Assembly: GCA_019637155.1 (NCBI GenBank)
Contig: JAHBWE010000008.1
Coordinates: 310,001 to 374,000, forward strand
DNA length: 64,000 bases
Reading direction: 5' to 3'
Source of the DNA: Labilithrix sp.
Lineage (GTDB): Bacteria > Myxococcota_A > Polyangia > Polyangiales > Polyangiaceae
The notes under the pieces were generated by a model that made no database searches, was not told the origin of the DNA, and saw nothing but the letters and a program-made list of their open reading frames with translations. Shown in pieces: positions 53,657 to 61,964 of the stretch; position 1 is the first letter of the stretch; each line of letters begins with the position of its first letter. The translations under genes and the position numbers were made by a program.

Positions 53657-55369
53657 TCACGGCGGCGAGCACTTCGACTTGCCCTTCGAGCCCGTGGGGC
53701 AGCCGGGGACGCTTTCGCCGTCCGTCGTGCAGAGGATGGCGGGGGCCTTCGGTCCCTCTCCCTCCGTCTTGCAGACGCTGCCGGTCGGGCACTGGCTCCC
53801 CTCCGCGATCGCGGTCTCCGAGCTCGTGCCGTCGCCGGTGCACTTGTAGCCGCCCTTCGTCTTGTCGGTGAAGCAGTACCAGCCTTCCTTGCGGTAGGCG
53901 CAGCCGTCGGGGGTGCAGGTCTTGTCCTCGCAATAGAGGTCGACGTCCGTCTTGCACTGGAGGTCCCACTCCTTCGTGCAGCAGTAGGGATCCTTCTTGC
54001 AGACGTTCTCGACACACTTGCTCGGCAGGCCGCAGCGCGGACCGAGCGGGCCGCCGACCTCGCAGATGTCGTGGTCGCACTTGCCGTTGTCCTCGATCGG
54101 CCCGCTGACCTCGGCGCAGCGGCTCAGGATGTTCGAGCACGGCGCGCAGATGCCATAGCTGCCCGCCACGTTCTGGCAGTACATGTGGATCTTGCGGTCG
54201 TTCGGGCCGAACGCCTTGTCGAGGAGGATCGCCGACGCGATCGACCCGATCGGCCCGAAGATGTCACCCGCGACCTGATCGATGCTGATGTCGGTGCAGT
54301 CCGTGTCCTCTTTGCAGGGGACGCAGAGCCCGCACGACTTGTCGAAGAGCTCGACGTTCGCGCAGGCGTTGAGGGTGTAGTTGATGTTGCCGTCCTTGAT
54401 GACGCCGAGGCCGGTCGCGTCGCGCAGGATCTTGCCGACGTTGATGTCGATGCTCTGCCCCGCGCAGTTCGCGTCGGTGGAGCACGTCTGCGTCACGCGG
54501 CTGAACGGATCGGGGAGCACGATGGTGCCTTTGCCGAGGTCCTCGCAGCCCACCGCCGGCCCCACGCACACGCCCTCGCCGCCGTTGACCGGGAGCTTGC
54601 AGTCCGTCGTGCCGGTGCAGCCCGCGCAATTGCCCTCTACGGTGCAATTCGAAGTACCGGGCCGCGTGCCGAGGCCGCACTGTTTGACGCACGTGCCGTG
54701 CTGGAGATCGCACTTGTCGCCGTTCGCGCACGGCTTGGTCGACGAGCACTCCGCGCAGACGTGGTTGTTGCACGCGCGCGCCGGCTTCGCGTCGGTCCCG
54801 CACTCGCCGCAGTCCGCGTCGTCCTTGCATTCGGCCGGGCACTTCGGCACGCAGGTGCCGTCGGTCTTGCACACGTCGGTCGACTGACAGTTCGTCGTGT
54901 TGGTCGGCGAGCACCCCACGCACTTGTTGGTCGCCTCGTCGCAGACGCGGAACTTCGGCCCGCACGCGCCGCAGTCCGCGGTGTTCTTGCACGTGATGGT
55001 CGGGACCCCGTTCGCGTCCTCGTCGCACGACACGCCGTTGCCGACGCAGTTGCCGTACTTCGTGCACTTCTGTCCGTTGCCGCAGGCCTTGTTGCCGGCC
55101 TCGGGCCCACACGCGATGCAGCGGTGCTCGCTCTGGAGACACACCGTCTGCCCTTCGCCGCAGTCCTGACAGTCGCGATCGCGATCGCAGTTGTTGAGGA
55201 GACAGATCGTGTCGTTGCTTCCGTCGCCGTCGCCGCCGCTCGTGCCGTCGCCTCCGTCGCGGTTCCTCCCGTTGAACCCGCTCGGCGGGTCTTCGCTGCA
55301 CCCAGGCGCGGCGGTGACGAGGAGCGCAAGGCCCGCGAACGTAACGGTGAGGAAGCGAGCAGCGTTCAT
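53657..55369 (-). CDS. Large Cys-rich lipoprotein
   Basis: The 570-residue precursor begins at the ATG before a signal peptide (FLTVTFAGLALLVTAAPGC). The mature protein has a Gly/Asp linker (GGDGTSGGDGDGSND) and then about seventy Cys in dense tandem disulfide motifs such as NNCDRDRDCQDCGEGQ and CKTDGTCVPKCPAECKDDADC. These resemble Dickkopf or EGF-like repeats and are typical of myxobacterial surface proteins. No enzyme motif is present. It may act in adhesion or matrix contact. Confidence 0.88.
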   Translation of the reverse strand: MNAARFLTVTFAGLALLVTAAPGCSEDPPSGFNGRNRDGGDGTSGGDGDGSNDTICLLNNCDRDRDCQDCGEGQTVCLQSEHRCIACGPEAGNKACGNGQKCTKYGNCVGNGVSCDEDANGVPTITCKNTADCGACGPKFRVCDEATNKCVGCSPTNTTNCQSTDVCKTDGTCVPKCPAECKDDADCGECGTDAKPARACNNHVCAECSSTKPCANGDKCDLQHGTCVKQCGLGTRPGTSNCTVEGNCAGCTGTTDCKLPVNGGEGVCVGPAVGCEDLGKGTIVLPDPFSRVTQTCSTDANCAGQSIDINVGKILRDATGLGVIKDGNINYTLNACANVELFDKSCGLCVPCKEDTDCTDISIDQVAGDIFGPIGSIASAILLDKAFGPNDRKIHMYCQNVAGSYGICAPCSNILSRCAEVSGPIEDNGKCDHDICEVGGPLGPRCGLPSKCVENVCKKDPYCCTKEWDLQCKTDVDLYCEDKTCTPDGCAYRKEGWYCFTDKTKGGYKCTGDGTSSETAIAEGSQCPTGSVCKTEGEGPKAPAILCTTDGESVPGCPTGSKGKSKCSPP

Positions 55370-55726
55370 CCGCCGAGTATACCGAGGAAGGTCGCGCCCT
55401 TCGCCTGCTAGCCCCAGATTGAGACGATACGGTGGCGCATGGATCGAACGTGATCCGACGCGGGGCATCCTTCATTTGCACACATCCTCCGTTGGCCAGC
55501 CGCCACGATGGCGAGATTCATGGCGAGAAGCGAGACACCCCCGATCATGAGCGCACTGCTCCTCGACAGGCGACCTTGCGAGGGCTCGCGATGAGCCCCC
55601 TTGATCGCATAGTCGCGATGCGCGACTCAGCGAGGGCGTGACGGTGGACAAGCCGAAGGGCCGCGCGACTGCCCCGCTCGGAAGATCAAGCTCTCGCCGC
55701 GCTGAAACTACGCTAAGACGCGCCGG
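55370..55726. other. Intergenic stretch without a gene
   Basis: About 360 bases between divergent genes. No convincing coding frame is present. A perfect 7-bp stem AGTCGCG/CGCGACT with an ATG loop lies at 55611-55627. The promoters of the lipoprotein (left) and MFS gene (right) must be here. Confidence 0.5.
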
Positions 55727-56959
55727 GTGCTGAGCCGCCGGATCCCCGACAAGAACATCTGGGTGATCTACGCCGCGATCCTGCTCCTCGGGATCGCGTA
55801 TGGGCTCTCCATCGCCGTCCTCGCGATTCACCTCGATCGGCATCACATCCCGAAGATGGCGATGGGGGGGCTCGCCGCTGCGTTCGCGTTCGGGATCATC
55901 TCGTTCTCGATTCCGGCGGGGTGGGTCGTGCGGCGGTGGGGGACGAAGCGCACGCTGCTTGGTGCGCTCGCGGGGTACGCCGTGTGCGTCGCGAGCTTTC
56001 CGTTTCTCGGGTCGACGGAGCTCCTCTCCGGAGCGCGCTTCTTCGACGGCGCGTTCTCCGCCGGCATCTGGGTCGCGGCGGAGACCGCCCTCTTGCAGCG
56101 TTCGAGCTCGAGCAACAAGGCGTTCGTGATGAGCCTCTACGCGATCTCGATCGCGATCGGCTACGTCGTCGGGCCGCTCCTCGCGCGCCTCCTCGTCGCC
56201 TTCGCCGACACGCCGGGCGCGTTCATCGGCGCCGGGTTCCTCACCGTGAGCGCCGCGCTCGTCGTGCTCTTCCGCTTCGAGAGCATGAAGGACGCCGTGC
56301 CCGCCGCGCGCGCCGCCGACGACGACGAGCCGGCCTCGACCGACGCACGCCTCTCCGCCCTCGGCGTCGTCTGGCGCACGAAGACCTCGTGCCTCGGGAC
56401 CTTCACGTACGGCTACTTCCAGTCGAGCGTCGTTCTGTTCCTCCCGCTCTTCCTCATCGAGGACAAACACGTCCAGGCCGAGAAGACGATCCTCATCACC
56501 GCGTTCTTCGCGCTCGGCATGTTGACGACGACCACCATCGCCGCCCGCCTCGGCGATCGGCACGGGCACCTCCTCGTCATGCGCGTCCTCGGCGCGATCG
56601 GCGGCACGATGGTCGCGAGCTTCGTCCTCCTCTCGTCGTTCGAGGTGATGTGCGTCGCCGTCTTCATCGCCGGCGGCACGCTCGCCGCGATCTCGCCGGT
56701 GAGCCTCGCGCTCCAGGGCGTGATCATGCCGCGCCACGAGCTCGAGCGCGCGAACGCCTTCTACAACGCCGCGTACGCCGCGGGAATGTTGATCGGTCCG
56801 CCGATCTCGGGCGCGATCTTCACGCGGATGGGCGGCGCGCCGATGCTCGTGCACCTCGCCGGCCTCTGGGCCGTCTTCGTCGCGTTCACCGCCGTCTTCG
56901 CGAACGACGATCCGCACCGCGCGCGCAGGAGATTCGTCGCGTCCGCGAATCCGGGTTAA
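55727..56959 (+). CDS. MFS transporter
   Basis: The 410-residue carrier starts at GTG and has about twelve spans. The loop after span 2 reads GWVVRRWGTKRTLLGAL and a second, weaker copy after span 8 (AARLGDRHGHLLVM) marks the internal duplication of MFS proteins. It resembles sugar/drug-type exporters; the substrate is unknown. It ends 9 nt before the TPR gene on the same strand. Confidence 0.9.
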   Translation: MLSRRIPDKNIWVIYAAILLLGIAYGLSIAVLAIHLDRHHIPKMAMGGLAAAFAFGIISFSIPAGWVVRRWGTKRTLLGALAGYAVCVASFPFLGSTELLSGARFFDGAFSAGIWVAAETALLQRSSSSNKAFVMSLYAISIAIGYVVGPLLARLLVAFADTPGAFIGAGFLTVSAALVVLFRFESMKDAVPAARAADDDEPASTDARLSALGVVWRTKTSCLGTFTYGYFQSSVVLFLPLFLIEDKHVQAEKTILITAFFALGMLTTTTIAARLGDRHGHLLVMRVLGAIGGTMVASFVLLSSFEVMCVAVFIAGGTLAAISPVSLALQGVIMPRHELERANAFYNAAYAAGMLIGPPISGAIFTRMGGAPMLVHLAGLWAVFVAFTAVFANDDPHRARRRFVASANPG

Positions 56960-56968
56960 CGTGAGACG

Positions 56969-58411
56969 GTGTCGGGGAGCACGGTCGAGTCGCGGATCGC
57001 GGATCTGCTGAAGCGCGGCTCGCGCGACGAGCAGCTCGCGAGCCTGTGCGCGCTCGGTCGCGAGCTCCTCGCGCGAGAAGACGCCGACGGCGCGCTCGTG
57101 GTGGCCGATCGCGCGGTCCGCTTCGACGGGCGCTCCCCAGCAGCGTGGACGCTCCGCGGCGAGGTGCTCGCGAAGAAGAACCGCGCCGGCGAGGCGGTCG
57201 GCTGCTTCGATCGCGCGCTCGCCGCCGATCCCGCCAACGTCGCGGCGCTCGTGGGGAAGGCGGACCTCCTCGTCAGGCTCGGCTCGCCCGCGGAGGCGCT
57301 CGAGCAATACGAGGAGGCGGTGAAGCTCTGCCCGGAGGTGGGGCATCTGTGGTTGAACCGAGCGCGCTCGCTCGAGAGCGCAGGACGCGAGCAGGAGGCG
57401 CTCGAGTCGATCGATCGCGCCCTCACCCTCGGCGACGCGCCGGCCACGTGGCTCACGCGCGGCAACCTCCTCGCGAAGATGGGCCGCGACGAGGATGCCA
57501 AGACGAGCTTCGCGCGCGCGGTGGAGCTCGACGGTGGGGCGGTCGACGCGTGGCACGCGCTCGCGTTGGTGTCCGCGAAGCTGGAGGACACCGAGGGCGC
57601 CAAGCGCGCCTGCCATCGGCTGCTCGAGGCGGCGAAGGACGACGATCCGCGCGTCTCCGCGATCCGGTCGCTCCTCTTTCAGCTCGATCGGCACGGCCCG
57701 CAGCCGCCGCAGCTGCGCCGCCCGCCCCACCGCATCTCGAGCTCGCGCATGCGCCGCGTGTCGCGATCGATCAAGGCGGTCGACGTCCCGCTCGAGAGCG
57801 GCGCCATCGTCGAGCCCGCGGCGGAGAGCGACGGCGACTACGAGGACACGCTCGCCGAGCTGATCAGCGCCGACGCCCTCCATCGCGCGGGCCGCCACAT
57901 CGAGGCGCTGCGGAAGGTGGAGTCGCTCGTGAAGACGGCGCCGAAGGAGGCGAACGGCTGGGTGCTCCGCGCGCGCATCCTCCTCGCGCTCGGCAAGCCG
58001 GAGGTCGCCGCGAAGAGCATCGAGGACGCGCTCGCGCTCGACGACCGCTCGGTCCCCGCGTGGAAGCTCGCCGCGCGCGCGTTCGCGGACGCGAAGAAGT
58101 ACGACCGCGCCCTCGACGCCGTCGCGCACGCGGAACGTCTCGCGCCGAACGACGGTGAGGTGCATCGCCTCCGCGGCGATTGCCTCGTCGCGGCCGATCG
58201 CCACACCGAAGCGGTCTACGCGTTCGAGAAGGCGGTGCACTACGGCGCGGGCGACGCCGAGAGCTGGCTCGCGCTGGGCCGCATGCTCCGCCTCTTGCGA
58301 CGCGCGACCGCGGCGAAGGAGCCGCTCGAGAAGGCCCGCGATCTCGCCGACGCCGCCGGTCGCTCCGACCTCGCCGCCGAGGCACGGAGCCTCCTCGCCC
58401 GCCTCGGCTGA
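56969..58411 (+). CDS. Tetratricopeptide repeat protein
   Basis: The 480-residue protein starts at GTG, has no signal peptide and is almost all TPR helices. Repeats are visible around residues 30-250 (AWTLRGEVLAKKNRAGEAVG, AEALEQYEEAVKLCPE) and 290-470 (AWKLAARAFADAKKYDRALD, AVYAFEKAVHYGAGDAESWL), separated by a basic linker (PPHRISSSRMRRVSRSIKAV). It is probably a cytosolic protein scaffold. The last codons and stop are repeated just downstream. Confidence 0.9.
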   Translation: MSGSTVESRIADLLKRGSRDEQLASLCALGRELLAREDADGALVVADRAVRFDGRSPAAWTLRGEVLAKKNRAGEAVGCFDRALAADPANVAALVGKADLLVRLGSPAEALEQYEEAVKLCPEVGHLWLNRARSLESAGREQEALESIDRALTLGDAPATWLTRGNLLAKMGRDEDAKTSFARAVELDGGAVDAWHALALVSAKLEDTEGAKRACHRLLEAAKDDDPRVSAIRSLLFQLDRHGPQPPQLRRPPHRISSSRMRRVSRSIKAVDVPLESGAIVEPAAESDGDYEDTLAELISADALHRAGRHIEALRKVESLVKTAPKEANGWVLRARILLALGKPEVAAKSIEDALALDDRSVPAWKLAARAFADAKKYDRALDAVAHAERLAPNDGEVHRLRGDCLVAADRHTEAVYAFEKAVHYGAGDAESWLALGRMLRLLRRATAAKEPLEKARDLADAAGRSDLAAEARSLLARLG

Positions 58412-58476
58412 CACGGCCGCACGCCCGCACGGAGAGCCTCCTCGCGCGCCTCGGCTGACACGCGCCGCACGCCCGC
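58385..58476 (+). repeat. Tandem copy of a gene 3' end
   Basis: Unit A is the end of the TPR gene (coding for SLLARLG, stop, then about 20 more bases) and unit B, directly after it, repeats the same sense, stop and flank with about four mismatches. Unit length is about 46 bp. Beyond, to about 58610, are further short GC-rich imperfect repeats with no gene. Confidence 0.8.
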
Positions 58477-58647
58477 GCGAGCCGCGACGCGTTCGACCAC
58501 CGCGCGGAGCCGCAGCGCCGCTGAATGCTCGCGTTCGAATCGCGCGGGGCCGCAATGCCGCGAGCGCTTCGCGTTCGGGCCTCCGGCTCGCGGCCGAGGC
58601 ACGTGCTGCATCGAACGTCGCCGCTCTCGGCTAAGCTTGGACGGCGC

Positions 58648-59985
58648 ATGCGCGTGCTCTCTTCCTCTCTCTGTCTTGGCGCGGCGGGCGCCGCGCTCGC
58701 GGCCGCGGCGGCGTGCACGGAGCATCTGCCGCGCGCGTTCGACGACGCGCCGATCACGGGCGTGGACGGCTCGACGAACGACGGCGCGCCGGGCGACGGC
58801 GGCGACGACGACGACGGCGCGGCGCAGGTAGACGGCGGGGCCGACGCGAGCGACGGCGCGGTCGATCCCCCCACGTGTTTCCCCGCGGACGAGCCGAGCA
58901 TCGATTTCGAGCCGGTGACGACGGCGCAGCTGAGCGCGCCGGTAGAGGTCGTCCTCCAAGGCACGCACCTCTACGTGCTCGAACAGGGCGGCCGCGTGCT
59001 CCGCGTGAACGACGACGGCGCCACGGTGGGTGTCGTGCTCGACGTCTCGAGCAAGATCGTCGCCGGCGGCGAGGCGGGCCTCCTCGGCGTCGCGTTCCAC
59101 CCGCAGTTCGCGACGAACGGCTTCGTCTACCTCTACTACACGATCCCCACCACGGTGCAGCCGCCGCCGCCGGGCGTCGTGTTCGACTCCGTGCTCGTGC
59201 GTTATCGCTCGAACGACGGCGGCCTCTCGCTCGATCCGAGCAGCGAGAAGCGGATCATGACCGTGCCGCAGCCGTATTCGAACCACAACGGCGGGACGAT
59301 CGCGTTCGGCAACGACGGCTTCCTCTATTGGGGCCTCGGCGACGGCGGATCGGGCGGCGACCCGCTCGGCCACGGCCAGAACGAGGAGACGCTCCTCGGC
59401 AAGATGCTGCGGATCGACGTCGACGGTGGCGATCCGTACGCCATCCCGCCGACGAACCCGTTCGCGAACGACACGAGCGGCACGAAGCGGCGCGAGATCT
59501 ACGCCCTCGGTCTCCGCAATCCTTACCGCTGGCGCTTCGACCCACCTACCGGCGACCTCTGGGTCGGCGACGTCGGCCAGGGCACACGCGAGGAGATCGA
59601 CAAGGTCACGCTCGGCGGCAACTACGGCTGGAACGCCCGCGAGGGCAAGGTCTGCTATGGCGCGACGACGTGCGACTCGAGCGGCCTCATCGATCCCGTC
59701 GTCGACCATCCGCGGAGCGAAGCGACGTCCATCACCGGGGGCGTGGTGTATCGCGGCGCCGGCGTTCCGCTCCTCAATGGCAACTACGTGTATGGCGATT
59801 TCGGCCGCCGTACGTACTTCGCAATCCCACCGGACGATCCGGCGCCAACGCCGGTAAAGATCCTCCACGATGGCGATCGCTACTTTCCGAGCGCCTTTGC
59901 TCTCGACGCGACGGGCGAGATCGTCATTACCGACTACAGCGGCGGCGGCCTCCTCCGACTCATCGCGGGCCGCGTGTGCCCATAA
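58648..59985 (+). CDS. Glucose/sorbosone dehydrogenase-like lipoprotein
   Basis: The 445-residue precursor starts at the ATG before a signal peptide with lipobox AAAAC. An Asp/Gly/Ala-rich linker runs to about residue 75, then a six-bladed GSDH-type propeller: VLEQGGRVLRVNDDG, GGEAGLLGVAFHPQFATNGF, SNHNGGTIAFGNDGFLYWG, YALGLRNPYRWRFDPPTG and GDVGQGTREEIDKV. Members use PQQ or act as hedgehog-interacting-like proteins; His and Arg of the PQQ/active site appear in SNHNGG and LRNPYR. It may oxidise sugars at the cell surface. Confidence 0.92.
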   Translation: MRVLSSSLCLGAAGAALAAAAACTEHLPRAFDDAPITGVDGSTNDGAPGDGGDDDDGAAQVDGGADASDGAVDPPTCFPADEPSIDFEPVTTAQLSAPVEVVLQGTHLYVLEQGGRVLRVNDDGATVGVVLDVSSKIVAGGEAGLLGVAFHPQFATNGFVYLYYTIPTTVQPPPPGVVFDSVLVRYRSNDGGLSLDPSSEKRIMTVPQPYSNHNGGTIAFGNDGFLYWGLGDGGSGGDPLGHGQNEETLLGKMLRIDVDGGDPYAIPPTNPFANDTSGTKRREIYALGLRNPYRWRFDPPTGDLWVGDVGQGTREEIDKVTLGGNYGWNAREGKVCYGATTCDSSGLIDPVVDHPRSEATSITGGVVYRGAGVPLLNGNYVYGDFGRRTYFAIPPDDPAPTPVKILHDGDRYFPSAFALDATGEIVITDYSGGGLLRLIAGRVCP

Positions 59986-60013
59986 AGGCGCCGCGTCACC
60001 TCGAATACGTGCG

Positions 60014-60193
60014 CTGTGCCGTCCACCCCACCTCGAGGCGTGGGCCGTTCACCATTCCCGCGCGGTCGCGCAGCTCATCCGCGACAGCGGAGCGGCCGGC
60101 TTCGCCTTCGTGACGGGCCCGGCCGCAAGCAAGGAGGACTCGCCGCTCGCCGCCCGGCTCGCGCTCGAGTACGCCGCGCGGCGCCTCGGGTGA
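60014..60193 (+). pseudogene. 3' remnant of a gene
   Basis: After the dehydrogenase stop an open frame reads EAWAVHHSRAVAQLIRDSG and SPLAARLALEYAARRLG to a stop at 60193. It has amphipathic, coding-like composition but no start codon or domain. It looks like the 3' end of a lost gene. The 295 bases after it, to 60488, hold nothing recognisable. Confidence 0.4.
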
Positions 60194-60488
60194 GGTGACG
60201 TCCCATGCGGCAGCGACGACCGCGGTCTCAACCACCATCGGGGTGGTGAAGCCGGCGCTCGCTCTCTCGCATCCGACGCTGACGACGGGGACATATGCTC
60301 TTCGCGCGAAGCCGGAGGACGCGCTCCGTCGATCGAGCGACGAGTGCCGGAAAATCGATCGGCTCTCCTTGAATATGAGCGCACGTTCCGTAAGCTTGAA
60401 GAGTCTCTCGTGATCACGCCGAGAGACTCAGAGACGGGACGCGCGCCCTGCGCCCCGTAGCGACCGGTCGCGTGAAGTAGGACGACCG

Positions 60489-61448
60489 ATGAGCGACGCC
60501 ACCAACGAGATCCCCGAGCCGAAGAACGACGCACCCGCCTCCACCGACACGACGACACCGTCCGCCCCTGCCACCACCGCTGCGGACACGCCCGCCGCGA
60601 CGCCGGAGGAACCGAAGGAGGCCACGACCACCGCCAACGCGGATGCAACCGCCGGCGACGAACCGAAGAAGAACGAAGCCGCAACGACCGCCGCCGCCGC
60701 CGAAACGACCGCCAACGACGAACCCAAGAAGGACGAGGCCGCGACTACCGCCGCCGAAGCGACCACCAGCGGGGAACCCAAGGCGAACGAAGCCGCGACC
60801 GCCGACGCGAAGAAGGAAGACACCGCCACTGCCGAGGAACCCAAGGCGGAAGAGACCGCCGCGACCGCCGACGCGAAGAAGGAAGACACCTCCACCGCCG
60901 AAGAACCCAAGACGGAAGACGCCGCCGCGACCGACGACGCGAAAAAGGAAGACACCTCCACTGCCGAGGAACCCAAGACGGACGACTCCGCGACCGACGC
61001 GAAGAACGATGACGCCGCCACCACCACCCAGGAACCCAAGGCGGACGACGCCGCGACGGCCAACGCGAAGGATGACGCCGCCACCGCCGAAGAACCCAAG
61101 GTGGAAGTGGCCACCGCTACCGCTGACGACACTTCGAAGAAGGATGACGCCGCCACCGCCGAAGAACCCAAGGCGGAAGAGGCCGACGACGCGAAGAAGG
61201 AAGACGCCGCCACCACCGCCGAAGAACCCAAGGCGGAAGAGGCCGACGACGCGAAGAAGGAAGACGCCGCCACCACCGAGGGCCCCAAGACGGAAGAGCC
61301 GAAGAACGAGGACGCGGCGACCGCGGGCGAGCCGGCGAAGGAGCACGCGGTGGCGGCCGAGTCGTCTGGGGAGCTTCCCTCTACGTCTGGGGCGGCTTCG
61401 GAGTCGGTGCCGGCCGTCGCTGCGAGCGGCAACGACTCCTCGAGCTGA
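60489..61448 (+). CDS. Intrinsically disordered acidic/Ala/Thr repeat protein
   Basis: The 319-residue product starts at ATG. It is made of about fifteen imperfect repeats of the type EEPKAEEADDAKKEDAATT, with only Glu, Asp, Lys, Ala, Thr and Pro, and a Ser-rich end. There is no signal peptide or membrane span. One 60-bp DNA repeat is exact over 58 bases. Third codon positions are nearly all G or C in this frame. The protein would be fully disordered, alternating acid and Lys; a DNA-associated or cytosolic spacer role is possible. The gene is perhaps unstable in length. Confidence 0.65.
   Translation: MSDATNEIPEPKNDAPASTDTTTPSAPATTAADTPAATPEEPKEATTTANADATAGDEPKKNEAATTAAAAETTANDEPKKDEAATTAAEATTSGEPKANEAATADAKKEDTATAEEPKAEETAATADAKKEDTSTAEEPKTEDAAATDDAKKEDTSTAEEPKTDDSATDAKNDDAATTTQEPKADDAATANAKDDAATAEEPKVEVATATADDTSKKDDAATAEEPKAEEADDAKKEDAATTAEEPKAEEADDAKKEDAATTEGPKTEEPKNEDAATAGEPAKEHAVAAESSGELPSTSGAASESVPAVAASGNDSSS
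61161..61278 (+). repeat. 60-bp tandem repeat, nearly perfect
   Basis: Bases 61161-61218 and 61221-61278 are identical, with the period 60 bp (20 codons), inside the disordered repeat gene. More diverged versions of the unit extend upstream to about 60800. Confidence 0.9.
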
Positions 61449-61473
61449 GGCGATCAGGAGCGGGAGGGCGGCG

Positions 61474-61939
61474 ATATGCCTCCTCCTGACCGGCGGCGCG
61501 TGTGAGCCGCCGCCGCCCGCGCCGCCGCCGGTCGTCGAGGTCACCCCGGAAAGAACGCTCTCGTGCGACGCGGTGCGCTTGGAGTCGCTGATGGCACCGC
61601 GGCGCGCGCGTCTCGTGCCAGCCGTGCCAAGCTGGCTGGTGCGAGCTCGAGGGCGACACACCCGACGAGGCCGGCTGCGTCCTCCGCGTCGACGGGCTGA
61701 CGGGAACCTGCGTCGCGATGCAACCCGGCGTCGTCTACGTCGTCGAGCTCACTCCGTCGTCCCCCGCCGGACCGCGCGCGACGTCCTGCTTCGAGCTCGC
61801 GGGCGCGCCTCGCGTCGCCGTGGGTCGGCCGCCCCCGCAGCGCCAGGTGCCGCCGCCCACGGCCGAGTGCGAAGGGACCATCAGGGACTCGTCATACGCC
61901 TTCCCTTCCGCGCAGCAGGGGCCCGGAGACCCGCGGTGA
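61474..61939 (+). pseudogene. Frameshifted Cys-containing lipoprotein remnant
   Basis: One frame gives ICLLLTGGACEPPPPAPPP with a lipobox-like TGGAC and ends in CDAVRLESL. A +1 shift near 61600 joins it to a second frame with VSCQPCQAGWCELEGDTPDE, a Val/Tyr-rich region and CEGTIRDSSYAF to a stop at 61939. Together they look like one exported Cys protein broken by an indel. A GGAGGG site precedes, but its nearest ATG is in a third frame. May be a sequencing error or a true pseudogene. Confidence 0.45.
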
Positions 61940-61964
61940 TCGCGGCGTGCAAGAAGCCGTGAGA

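Noticed and set aside
55472..58555. Very long minus-strand open frame, 1027 codons
   Set aside because: Opposite the MFS and TPR genes, which have clear family motifs; product is Arg/Glu/Ala-rich with no motif.
60195..60413. 72-codon frame between the remnant and the repeat gene
   Set aside because: No motif, poor codon pattern, not supported by spacing.
60428..61432. Minus-strand open frame opposite the repeat protein (Ser/Ala/Phe-rich)
   Set aside because: Low-complexity mirror of the plus-strand repeats. The plus frame has an ATG with third-position GC and natural stop; the minus has no signal or domain.
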